Of a DNA stretch of 64,000 nt, positions 46,247 to 57,545 are shown piece after piece. The first letter of the stretch is position 1. Each line of letters begins with the position of its first letter. The stretch lies in contig NC_049982.1 in NCBI RefSeq assembly GCF_000003815.2, positions 27,733,954-27,797,953 on the forward strand, read 5' to 3'. The DNA is from Branchiostoma floridae. Its lineage: Eukaryota; Chordata; Leptocardii; Amphioxiformes; Branchiostomatidae. The translations under genes and the position numbers were made by a program. The notes beneath the pieces are model-generated. The model worked only from the letters and a program-made list of their open reading frames with translations, searched no databases and was not told the origin of the DNA.

Positions 46247-46948
46247 TTCTTTGCTTTTTGTGGTGATGTCCTGTCTGATTTTTGCTGTGTACAGTAAGCG
46301 GTGGACAATGACAACTGTTCCCTGAACGTTGTTACACCGCGCCAGTGCCGTGTTGTACAGGGCAGTAGCTTTGGTCAAGTCTCTAGTCTCTCCAGTTTCT
46401 GTTCCTCTTTTCAGGTACACGTCACCGAGACTTTTGATCGCTTCTGCTTCTAACATGTTGTTGTCGTATACTATTCCCTCTACCATCAACTGTGCGTAGT
46501 CAACCACCACAGTGTCTGTGTTACAACCGGTAGCCAGTTTCTTGTCCAGATCTTGAAACTTTAGAGCCACATTTGCTGGTGTAGTCGTCTCCTTGTCTTC
46601 AGTTTGTTGTTCCTTACCCTGTGACCACTTTGACGTCACCCCTTGTTAAAGTCTCTCCGCGTAATTATATCGTTGTTCTATACCATCACCCTGATCCCGA
46701 TGGCCACACCGGACCATAGCAGCTACGTAAAGCGCCAAGGCCATGTTAAACTTCCCTACGTCCTTCCCGAATCTTCCCTTCTCCAAGTTCACGTCGCCCA
46801 GACTTTTGAGCAGCTCTACTTCCGCCAGCCTGTCCTTGTCAGCCACGGCGTCCACCAGGGCACGGAGGTAGCCTGTCTCCGCACGGGCTAGTCCGTACCT
46901 CCTGCCCTTCGCGTCCGCCTCACGGAGTTTCTCACAGACCCTCAACAT
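46247..46948 (-). pseudogene. Gene C exon 1 with one nonsense codon
   Basis: A 702-nt exon from ATG 46948 to the donor gtgagt (46241-46246). It is the same as the other exon 1 copies except that the second Leu codon of AERLLQGV (TTA in the other copies) is TAA at 46646-46648. The frame is otherwise open on both sides (residues 1-100 and from MTSKWSQGKEQQ on). Together with the exon 5 lesions this marks gene C as non-functional, unless the base is an assembly error or a segregating allele. Confidence 0.85.
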
Positions 46949-48767
46949 GGTGGAATCGTGCTGTGTAAAGGAAGTTTTTTCTTATATCCACGGTATCGTT
47001 GTCCCCGTAAGATAAAATGTGTCACATGCCTCTGGTTCACATGACGTTATTTGTTATTCCAAAGGTTAAATACACGCTTAAGCTTCGCACATACCCCTAA
47101 ACATGTCATGTACCCAGGCTACCTGCATTAACGTAGGTGTCTCTCTCCTCGTGTCAATATTACGTCATTTTTTCCGTTCAAAGGTTGGCGGTTGACTACA
47201 CTAAAGCCTCGCAAATATTCGTAAACATAACAGGTAACCTGCCTACCTGCATAAAACGCACAAAGTGTTCTGGCCAGAAGCTGGTCTCTTTGTACAGTTT
47301 GCCAGGTATATGGTTTTTTTGGCCGCCAACAATGCGTCTTTAGTTGCTTGTCTAGTGATCTCTCTGGTTCGATCTTTGCACCGCGTACTCTCCAAGCAGA
47401 GGTTATGCTATGGTTGTTTATTTTTTGTCGTTTGTTTAACGCATCATAACTTTAGTCCGCGAGACATAAAGAAAAAGGTACAAAATGGAAAGTCTGATAA
47501 AAAGGCATAACATTTTTTTTAAAGCTGGAGCCTAACCTGTTGTAGAGTAACACCGCTTAGTCCATTCAGGTTTCCTTTATGTATGGCCCTGCAGCCATCA
47601 AGTCCTTGTTCTTTGTTTACAAAATAAGATAAAAATAATAATTTCGTAGAGGCTTCGTCTCATCAGATGAATGTCAAAGCTAATGTCAGCCTTATTTTGT
47701 CACCATGACTAAAATAGTAGCCCGAAAACATACCTAGTCTTTGCGCCACCCCCTCTGCCCCCATGGTATTGCTTTTGTTTGCAGTGGTATATACCTATTC
47801 TATTTAATTAAAAGAATGCCATTATAAATTTCGAATGTTTATTGTCAAATAAAATCTTTTGCAAATCAAATTGATTTTTTTATTGCCGGATCGATCGCAG
47901 AAGCTAAAACTATTAAGCAACTCTACTGGTTTGTAGATAAATATCTCGCCTGGTATTATGTACCAATTTTCTTTGTCATAGAAATACTCATTTTATGTCC
48001 ATAATGGTTTTAATGTTTACAACAGAGTTACTCACTGTTTTATTGAATACAGGAATAAAATACTTGTTGGTTGTGAAAGCATGTTTGTCCCTGAACCTTC
48101 CATTATCATTATGTTCAAATTTGAATATGTAGGTATCTTGCTTTAGTTTGCTTACCTTGTTTGTTTTTTCCGCCCGCGCGCATTAGATCTGAGGTCTGCG
48201 GTATACTAAATAGACTATAGATAAAATGCGAATCACGTTTTTTGTATGACAGTAGCATGTAGTATTTGTGTCTGAGATTGTGTGTGAATACAAACACTGT
48301 TCAGTACCAGGGGCAGGTCACATTCTGGGTGATTGGGCCTTTATTTAACGTAATAATCACCCAAGCAGTAAATGATGTTTGTCAGAAGTAGAGGGTCTTC
48401 TGCAGTAGCACTTTTATGCATATATTTATCTACAAACCCATACTACATCTGCAATCATCTGTCAAAGAAGCCTCCTTTTCAACAAGACTTCGCCTTCCGT
48501 AGAAAAGGTGCAGTTCCAGTGACCATTGCCAGGCGACGCCTTCAACAAAGAGATGCTCTATGGGAAGGTTTCACTCATAACTAATTTTTTTTTATGAGTT
48601 CCTTACTCATCAGCCCAGTTATTCACACAAAATCAGCTCTTACTCAGTGATGACAGCTTTTATTCACACATACACAAACACTCGCACAAGTGGACACAAA
48701 CACACATATACATATAAACTGCCCTTGCCGCTAGACAAGCTAATGCAACTAGCTGACAAGCGAACTA

Positions 48768-49022
48768 CTAACGAATTCGGTAACAGGGTCCAATTAAGTA
48801 AATAATGTCATGCAGTTTGAGTAGACCATTGTCCAGTTGTCCGTCCGGCAATAGTTGAGAGAACTTGAGTTGAGACGAAGTGAGCAGAGCCAGCTTCATT
48901 GTAGTTACATCAAGTCTGTATGGAGTAGTCCCATGTCCAGTCCACGGGAAACTCATCTCTGTGTCTCTTGGAAAGACGGCAACGTCAGTCTTAAGATTTT
49001 TGTAAAAATTCATTAAGGCCAC
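48768..49022 (-). other. Possible conserved exon in spacer, copy 3
   Basis: Minus-strand frame including DVAVFPRDTEMSFPWTG and LALLTSSQLKFSQLLPDG. It is the most diverged of three related frames, with in-frame indels only over the shared part. Function unknown. Confidence 0.25.
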
Positions 49023-49449
49023 ACTGACTTAATTTTATGGATGACATCCGCGCGCACATTAGTTTTCGCCTGTTCTAAAATAAAATTCACCTCCTCCGAG
49101 GCTCCACGCAAGTCCGGAAATTGCCGACCGAAAGAGCCAGCATAAGCTTCCCAAAACGTGCTAATTTTGTATTAAATGGTGCTTCTGCACGTGCGTCTTT
49201 GCCGCGAATTCGAAATATGGAATTTGACCATAATATGACTACTTTCCAAGCAGAGGATATATATATGTATATTTGCCATATGATAGTTACGTTCACCACA
49301 GAGTGAGGGAGATCGATCAATGGAAATGTTATGTTATCAAAACTTTTATTACATATTGAATGAAATAAAATACAAATCAATAAGACACACAAGAGTCAAT
49401 AATCATTTGAAAGGACGTGACATCGTCTAGTTTGTTTTCGATAATAAAA

Positions 49450-49605
49450 CCAATTCATTCAGTAGACATTTGAAAAATAAAACAATGAAAATATTTTCAA
49501 CAGACATTTAAAAACAAAACAATGACAACATTCTTAAATAACATTTGAAAAACAAAACAATGAAAATATCCATTCAATACATTTGGAAAACAAAACTATG
49601 GGATG
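49450..49605. repeat. Short tandem repeat, acatttgaaaaacaaaacaa type, about 4 units
   Basis: Same family as 35384-35645 with different unit number and spacing. Confidence 0.75.
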
Positions 49606-49839
49606 ATGTTAGGTCATGACTGATATGTGTTTTGTTTCTTCCGCATTCTACCAATAAAAGTATTTGAGTTTGCTTTTCTTATGAACTGTTAAGTCCTGAA
49701 GGGTTATTCAGATTTACATCCTACATAATGATAGATGACAAGAGTGAAAATGCAAAAGAATTCTGCCCCTTTTTTTAAACAATGTGTATCAATTTCCCTT
49801 TCAAAATACTAGGTATTTTCCCTTTAAAGTGTAACATAA

Positions 49840-50065
49840 TCTGTCTTCCACTGGATGTGACATAGAAGACAGACGATATGTACAGTGAAGAAGAAATTTC
49901 CATAACTCTTTTGAAGGGCACAATAAATAGTGCACAACGGCTAAACGTCCCATCCTAAGGACCGCAACCCTTTCCGATAGCGCGCATGTCGGGTGAGCGA
50001 CACAGCCGGAATCGAACTCACGGCTTTTAGGTCCAGGGCATCTAACCGTTAGACTACGCACGCTA
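49840..50065 (-). mobile_element. tRNA-derived SINE
   Basis: On the minus strand the head is tRNA-like: gcgtgcgtagtctaacggtt (A box TAGTCTAACGG), later ccgtgagttcgattccggct (B box GTTCGATTC), at about tRNA spacing. A non-tRNA body follows (gggttgcggtccttaggatg and onward) and ends near 49840. A functional tRNA is unlikely because the 3' half does not pair properly with the 5' end and the body continues. It sits at a deletion junction relative to the other spacers. Confidence 0.7.
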
Positions 50066-50197
50066 CTTACTTATGTGGCAGCATTTCTATAGGCCTATAA
50101 TCTGACATCTTACAAAAAGGTGTTAAGTAAGATCATCGATATCCCTTGAGAGGAAAGGTCATTCACAACTACTATGGGTTTGAAGGTTTGTTGCTAA

Positions 50198-50849
50198 TTA
50201 CTTATCAGTAGCTGTAATGACCTGTTTCATTTTTTTCCATCAGTAGAATATAGTAAATGGCCTTTCCGTAATCACCGAGATCAAAGAAATTGTTGAGCGA
50301 TTGTACAATGCTAGGATGTGCGGTGTTCTCACCATATAGATACTCCGATTCATCTGTAATGACTACTCATAATAGCTGATCGCCTTATTGTGATCCCCAA
50401 GGTTGCCCCAGGCGGTATCCAAGTTGTGAAGTGAAACGACGATGTCAGGATGTGCAGTGTCCGCACCATAAACACTTCTCATCACACGTAGTGCCTGTTC
50501 ATAATACATGTAGTTTCTCCCTTTTCTGTGATCCCCAAGGTTACTCTACGCGTTACCCAAGTTGTGTGGCGGCGATGTCTGGATGTGCATTACCCTCACC
50601 ATAGATACTCCGCTTCATATATAGTGACTGTTCATGATAGCTAATCGCCTTTCTGTGATCACCAAGGTTACTCCAGACGGTAGCCAAGTCGTTAAGGGAG
50701 ACGGCGATGTGAGGATGTACAGTGTCCTTACCATAGATACATCGCCTCATCTGTAGTGACTGTTCATAATAGTTGACCGCCTTTTTGTGATCCCCACGTT
50801 TTTTCCAGGCTGCGCCCAAGTTGTTAAGTGAGCCGGCGATGTATGGATG
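50198..50849 (-). pseudogene. Gene D exon 5, decayed terminal TPRs
   Basis: Five to six TPR units downstream of the stop at 50850 are still recognisable. The frame is open to about 50553 ([20 protein letters not shown]), then broken by a small deletion near 50564 (gttgtgtggcgg) and further indels near 50280, 50340 and 50510. The terminal codons homologous to the end of genes B and C are at 50198-50240. Confidence 0.8.
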
Positions 50850-53221
50850 TTACGTGTCCTTACCATAGATTCTCCGCCTCATCTGTAGTGACTGTTCATA
50901 AAAACTTTTCGCCTTTCTTTCATCTCCGAGGTCACCCCATGCGGCACCCAAGTTGTGAAGTGAGCTGGCGATGTTAGGATGTGCAGTGCCCTCACCGAAA
51001 ATACTCAAATTCATCTGTAGTGACTGCTCAAAATAGTTGACCACCTTTTTGTAGTCACCGAGATTTGTCCATGCTTCACCCAAGTTGTTAAGTGAGGTGG
51101 CGATGTCAGGATGTACAGTGTCCTTGCCATAGATAGTCCGCTTCATCTGCAGTGACTGTTCATGATAGCTGACCGCCTTTCTGTAATCACCAAGGCCACT
51201 CCAGGCAGCAGCCAAGTTGTTAAAGGAGTTGGCGATGTCAGGGTGTGCGGTGTTCTCTACGTAGATACTCCGTTCCATCTGTAGTGCCTGTTCATAATAG
51301 CTGATCGCCTTTCTGTCATCCCCAAAGTTACTCCAGGCGTTACCCAAGTTGTTAAGTGAGGCGGCGATGCCAGGATGTGCAGTATCCTCGCCATAGATAC
51401 TCCGCCTCATCTGTAGTGACTTTTCGTGATAGCTGATCGCCTTTCCATGGTCTCCAAGGTCCCTCCAGGCGTTACCCAAGTTGTTAAGTGAGTTGGCGAT
51501 GGCAACATGTGCAGTGTCCTCACCATATATACTCCGCCTCATCTGTAATGACTGTTCATAATAGCAAACAGCCTTTTGGTGATCACCAAGAGTCCCCAAA
51601 GCAAAAGCCAAGTTCTCAAGTGAGTCTGAAACTTCACTGTGTGCAGTGTTTTCACCACATGTCGATAAACAATTGTGGAGTGTTTGTTCTGAGCATGTCT
51701 TAAAATTTTCGAAATCACACAGACTTTTATATACATTCGCTTTCAGCTCTGAAGAATTGTCAAAGAAGAGTGACGGTTCTTTTACCGCCTGATGAGGATC
51801 GGTCAGCTGTGAAATAAAGCGCTTCAGGGGTCTTTCTGTATAGTAATATCTCATGAGCTGTTTTGTATTTGAGACGTAAAAGACTTTCTGTAATTTCTCT
51901 TCAATATCTGTATCGGTCGACATTGACCATAAGACTGACATGTTTTCCACCTGACCACGATTGTTAATGTATGTCCGCAGCCTCAGTTCTGCTGAGATAC
52001 TGACCAGCACCATCAAGTGATGTGCGTTCTCACTTCTGACAACTTCACTGTTTCTTAGCTCCTGAATAGTCTCCCAGATTGTGGTCGGTTGTATGTTATA
52101 AAGTAGCGCCAAAAACGACACTGCAAGGCTTGAAAACCGATAGATTTCTTTCTTAACATTCCGCAGTTCAGCAGTAAGATCCTGGGTTTGAAAAGTCGAC
52201 ACATTCTCACCCAATAAATCAATTGCCATTTCCAGCGGAACTCTGCCATTATTATCTTGAAATTGCTGAGTCAATAACATCCTGTACTCATCTACCAAGC
52301 CTTGGTCTCCTGTGATGAGAGACACATTTCCCAGTATACTGGCGAGATGGTAGCCTTTCTTTAAATGGAGAGTGAGGTCTTCTTTCAGAACGTTGGTCAT
52401 ATTGCTTGGTGTGCGGATGAGTTCACTTGTTCCTGTGCTGTTTCTACCCCTTCCCAGCGGAGTTTTGCATGCATGTGGCATAGCTCCATCAAACGCAAAA
52501 CCGCGCGGTGTTACTGAATCATAAAACCAGCTGTCCAGTGGGTCACCGGAGTAGAAATCATTAAGAGACATAATCCCCATGGCAGGGAGAATGGTTTCTC
52601 CCAGATTTATCACCTTGAGATGCAGATAATGAGTGAGGTTACGGAAATAGCTTACATCATGCTCAGTTTCCTCGTCTACCAAAATGGCAAACTCCAGATC
52701 AGAGTATGGCGTTACCAACCCTGTGGCTTGTGAACCCAAACCTATCATAGCGTACTTACAGGTAGGGGGGCCCATTACCTCCATGCATTCATCTACAAGG
52801 CCAGCTATGAACGATTTACGCTGATGAACCAGTGTCTGACACAATGCTTTGATTGCTTCTGCCCTCTTCATCTCCACCTCTTTTATCTTTGGGTCCTCGT
52901 CATCAAGGCTATAAGGATCTACTTCTTTTTCAATTCTTTTGATTTGTTTTTCTACATAGTCTCTATCAACTTTCAACATCAGTTTGTATTTCTCTGTATC
53001 ATCGATATCTACTTGCTGTTCGATCTTCAGGACTTCCTTAACAAACGCTTGAGTTATTTCCTTGATTTCCTGCTCTATATCTTCTCTACTCCACCTTACC
53101 AGAGCTGCATTACAGAGGGCTGCAGCCTTGGTAAAATCACCTCCGTTCTTTGACCGGATTCCTCTCTTCAGATAGACCTTACCCAACCTGTACAGGGGCT
53201 CTGCCTCCTTCCTGTGTTGAC
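50850..53221 (-). CDS. Gene D exon 5: putative nucleotidyltransferase plus about 6 TPRs
   Basis: From the acceptor (cttacag, 53222-53228) the frame is open for 790 codons to TAA at 50850-50852. Counting from MGKVYLKRG: residues 1-40 are the third degenerate TPR-like unit. Residues 45-115 are a charged helical linker. The GS motif is G151-S152 (GLGSQATG) and D163-x-E165 is in TPYSDLEF. Residues about 200-480 are the conserved helical part of the NTase module. From about 515 to the end run 42-residue KLC-like TPRs ([20 protein letters not shown] and so on). The stop replaces an Ala codon between two repeat units, so the array is simply shortened. Exons 1, 2, 4 and 5 join in phase to about 1087 residues. 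This is the best candidate for a functional gene among those seen nearly whole. Confidence 0.85.
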
Positions 53222-53228
53222 CTGTAAG

Positions 53229-54577
53229 TTGGAATTATCACAGGTAATCTACTTCTTCATAATGATTTTATATTTTTTTAAGATTCACAGAATGAAATCT
53301 GAGAGGTGTGGGCAACAGGATATAGTACATCCTTTACAAGGCTGACACCTTCAGCATACGGTTGAAAGACGGTATAAACTATGATAAATATGCAAATAAT
53401 ATCAAAAACATACACATTCTAACAGAGAAATTGCAAAAAAGGAGAAATTGCAAATAATAGCCAAACAAAACAACAGTAAACGAATCTATTCACCCAGACG
53501 GTGAGTGAATACACTAAAGATAAAAACAAACAAAAAATTATATTAATGTCCGGTTGACTATGTTAGAAAGTATTTACTGCAGTGAGTACATGTACATATT
53601 GTTTAAACATCGAAATGTGTGGTCAGAAGAAAACGGTAATGTTCATATAAGGGTTGCCCTTAATGTGTTTTATTACATAGTTATTCACAAAGTTAGGAAA
53701 ATTTTCCAATTACGTCCCTGACAGATATTTTAGACGAAAATCGCTAATTTTGGTTCAAACAATGTATTTTAAAGTTTATTTGCTAGATTACTGCTATTTT
53801 TTTACATAAATAAAATCTTATGTTATCTACTATCTTTAAGAATTGAATATAAATAAACTGATATGAATAAGTCATGAATAAGTTGATGACGCCATCGGCC
53901 AAAGTCCAACATGGTGGACCATATCAAGAATGAGCAGATTATCCGTTAAAATTTGTAACTACCTGGTATTTAATTTCAGATGAAATTTTTTAGTCTATTT
54001 CCATTGTCTTTTGAGATTATTTTCCCCCAAAAAATGATTTCTTGACAATTCAAGGTGTGGATATAAGATGGTGGAGCCCAGCTGGTTCTGTAGATATGCA
54101 TGACGTCCTTTTATGACGTCATTCTGAGGTCATTGATGTTGCTATTGCAATTGGCAACACAAGTCCTAACAAACATGATCATTTTTTTATCTGACTTGCT
54201 GTTATGTTTTGTAGCATACCTTTAAGAAAATTTTGTGGCAATATGATAAGTCATTTAGGAGTTAGAGGACTTAGAAGAGTCGGCCTCAATCACCCCCCCC
54301 CCCCCAGATTGACCACAAAAGCCCGCTCTGAATAGGGTTAAAAAGAAAAACTTTAAGTTTGTAGTGTGTCATTTACATGGGATCAATTTAGCCTGCGCAT
54401 GTGCTCTTAGAAAGGGGTCATCAGTGTTACTATTTGTCGTATCTGAAACGTCATTATGACGATAACATTGATAATACATGTAGAGAATACATGTTTACAG
54501 TAACTCTTGATCTGTGTGTCGAAAAGGACCGAGTATCGTTGACTATTTTGTTGAATTAAGTTCATGCTTAGACTCAC
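53229..54577 (-). other. Gene D intron 4
   Basis: No gene seen. About 600 bp of it is a member of the piggyBac-like MITE family (listed at 53700-54337). Confidence 0.6.
53700..54337. mobile_element. Relative of the piggyBac-like MITE at 57791-58711 (left end unclear)
   Basis: The right end reads gctctgaataggg followed by TTAA. The inside shares phrases with 57980-58600, such as aatcgctaattttggttcaa, aagtccaacatggtgg and tgacgtcattctgaggtc. I could not place the left terminus. Confidence 0.6.
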
Positions 54578-54684
54578 CTTGGACATGAACAGACTTGAGC
54601 GCAGCTGCAAAACTTTGTTCTGCTGTGTCCAGGTCTCCAGTCTGCAGAGCCATGAGGCCGTCATGTAGATGTTCTTCGTATACA
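54578..54684 (-). CDS. Gene D exon 4
   Basis: A 107-nt exon, acceptor ctttacag and donor gtgagt. It reads [20 protein letters not shown] then [15 protein letters not shown]. In the absence of exon 3, its first T completes the AG left by exon 2. Confidence 0.8.
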
Positions 54685-55439
54685 CTGTAAAGATGTCATC
54701 ATGTCATCATCACGGCCGAACAACAAAGATGTCATCATAAGATAAAAAAAAAAAATTATCATTCGAATCAAATTTTTAGCAAAGCGCATATGAGCTTAAG
54801 GTATTTTCAATAACAATATATATCAAATATAAAAACATTTTTAAATATCGATTTTTCAAATGTAAGATATTCTACAATTAAAAAATTCGCAAGTGTTTAT
54901 TAGTAATCATATATACATAAAATACTGTGAAATCCCCGTCATTTTATATTTGAGTATTAGAGTATTATTATATATTATGCAAATGAAACATAAATACGTC
55001 ATGGAGTATGTTGCTTACGGTCACTTGTTTGTTTTACAGTCATGGTATCAAGCATGTTCAACACGAAATGTTACTAGTACTTCAGACAAGTAAATTGTTT
55101 ATGTACTTGTCCAATAGGACAAGTGTATTTTATAAAATTGTTAAACCCCTAGCCTTAAGTACATGTCCAGAGCACGAAAAAAGAAACCGGACGTTCTCCT
55201 GCAGTACAGCAGATCACCAGGAGGTCTACAGCCAAACTTGTACTTAGTTTTTGCCGACATCTACCCACATACTGAATATCATAAAGATATATCCATAGCT
55301 TCTTGGGTTGTCTGGGCATATTTGCTGCATTAGCATACAGGCCACGCCCAATTCAACAGCTTTTGAGTAAGAGTTCGGAGACTTCACACATCCATGCAAG
55401 CTTTTTTGCCAAAATTGCATTGCCAATAGCAATTCCATT

Positions 55440-56830
55440 GAACATACCTTGAGGCTTCCATTCCAAATATGCCAGTGGACACATGCCAGAACATAACCCA
55501 AATTCCATTGAACATACCTCAAGGCTTCCATTCCAAACATGCCTGTGGACACATGCCAGGACATGACCCAAATTTCATTGAACATACCTCAAGGCTTCCA
55601 TTCCAAACATGCCTGTGGAAACATGCCAGAACATGACCCAAATTCCATTGAACATACCTCGAGGCTTCCATTCCAAACATGCCTGTGGAAACATGCCAGG
55701 ACATGACCCAAATTTCATTGAACATACCTCAAGGCTTCCATTCCAAACATGCCTGTGGAAACATGCCAGAACATGACCCAAATTTCATTGAACATACCTC
55801 AAGGCTTCCATTCCAAACATGCCTGTGGAAACATGCCAGAACATGACCCAAATTTCATTGAACATACCTCAAGGCTTCCATTCCAAACATGCCTGTGGAA
55901 ACATGCCAGAACATGACCCAAATTTCATTGAACATACCTCAAGGCTTCCATTCCAAACATGCCTGTGGACACATGCCAGAACATAACCCAAATTCCATTG
56001 AACATACCTCAAGGCTTCCATTCCAAACATGCCTGTGGACACATGCCAGAACATGACCCAAATTTCATTGAACATACCTCAAGGCTTCCATTCCAAACAT
56101 GCCTGTGGAAACATGCCAGAACATGACCCAAATTCCATTGAACATACCTCGAGGCTTCCATTCCAAACATGCCTGTGGAAACATGCCAGGACATGACCCA
56201 AATTCATTGAACATACCTCAAGGCTTCCATTCCAAACATGCCTGTGGAAACATGCCAGAACATGACCCAAATTTCATTGAACATACCTCAAGGCTTCCAT
56301 TCCAAACATGCCTGTGGAAACATGCCAGGACATGACCCAAATTTCATTGAACATACCTCAAGGCTTCCATTCCAAACATGCCTGTGGAAACATGCCAGAA
56401 CATGACCCAAATTTCATTGAACATACCTCAAGGCTTCCATTCCAAACATGCCTGTGGAAACATGCCAGAACATGACCCAAATTTCATTGAACATACCTCA
56501 AGGCTTCCATTCCAAACATGCCTGTGGAAACATGCCAGAACATGACCCAAATTCCATTGAACATACCTCGAGGCTTCCATTCCAAACATGCCTGTGGAAA
56601 CATGCCAGGACATGACCCAAATTTCATTGAACATACCTCAAGGCTTCCATTCCAAACATGCCTGTAGACACATGCCAGAACATGACCCAAATTCCATTGA
56701 ACATACCTCGTGGCTTCCATTCCAAACATGCCTGTGGAAACATGCCAGAACATGACCCAAATTCCATTGAACATATCTCAAGGCTTCCATTCCAAACATG
56801 CCTGTGAACTAGCATGCCTGTGGAAACATG
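55440..56830. repeat. 70-bp minisatellite, 20 units
   Basis: Units such as aacatacctcaaggcttcca followed by ttccaaacatgcctgtggaa and acatgccagaacatgaccca. The phrase ggcttccattcc occurs 20 times from 55453 to 56782 at 70-bp steps, one step short by a base. Two stray units lie at 57391-57500. Because 70 is not a multiple of 3, the long minus-strand frames rotate through all three frames and are not genes. Confidence 0.95.
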
Positions 56831-57390
56831 CCTGTGCAATTCCTAGAATTTTTGCAGACTTAACACAATAATTTACCATTTGGCTCTTCACTGAACACTA
56901 CGCAAACCCGCTGTCCCTGGAATGCAAGATTGTAAGAATGTGTCATGATAAGTAAAACACAGCAGTATTTGAAAGAATTCTCAGTATTGTACTGGGTTAT
57001 ATCATATATTAATAGGCTAGGATAATATCACTGGCTGGCTTGACGGCCCACCACACATGACCTTGCATTTGTTGAATTTATTTTACATTGGACACAGAAT
57101 ATTTTTCTGTGTGATTCTGAATATGATTGCCATTTGCCATCATTCAAGATAATGACCTTGACATGAAGTATTTCCTGTCTAACTGTGGTATATGGCTTGA
57201 ACAAGTGAGAACTCACAGCTCATGGATGATAGACATTTGACTAAGCATATGGAGATGCGACTCTGGAATTGAATGGATATTAAGAAGGACATCGAAGGCA
57301 GCACAAATGAGCCTGCCGTGATTCGGACCAGGAAAATTACCAACCATGCTCTCAGACCCAGCCGTCCCGTTGATCCCATCATTCTAGGAT

Positions 57391-57500
57391 AGACCCAAAT
57401 TCCATTTTACATTCCTCGGGGCTTCCATTCTAAACATGCCTGTGAACACATGCCAGGACATGACCCAAATTCCATTTAACATACCTCGAGGCTTCCATTC
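57391..57500. repeat. Two outlying units of the 70-bp minisatellite
   Basis: gacccaaattccattttaca and gaggcttccattccaaaaac mark two diverged units 570 bp beyond the main array, separated by unique sequence. This suggests an insertion into, or a deletion within, a once longer array. Confidence 0.75.
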
Positions 57501-57545
57501 CAAAAACTTATGTAACAAATTCAAACGAAATTTCCTTCCATATTA

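Larger units (their letters stand above)
46949..50197. other. Spacer between gene C exon 1 and gene D end
   Basis: No confident gene. It diverges soon upstream of exon 1 from the A and B upstream regions. From about 48830 on it follows 16880-17700/34550-35900. The last 700 bp seen before gene ends B and C are missing and a SINE stands at that point (49840-50065). It also contains a possible exon copy (48768-49022) and a short tandem repeat (49450-49605). Confidence 0.6.

Noticed and set aside
49990-50065. Functional tRNA gene
   Set aside because: A and B boxes are present, but acceptor-stem pairing and 3' end are lacking and a SINE body follows.
55244-56839. Long minus-strand ORFs with repeats like HVWNGSLEVCSM
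   Set aside because: The 70-bp unit is not a multiple of three. Each unit shifts frame, so the peptides rotate and no single protein is encoded.
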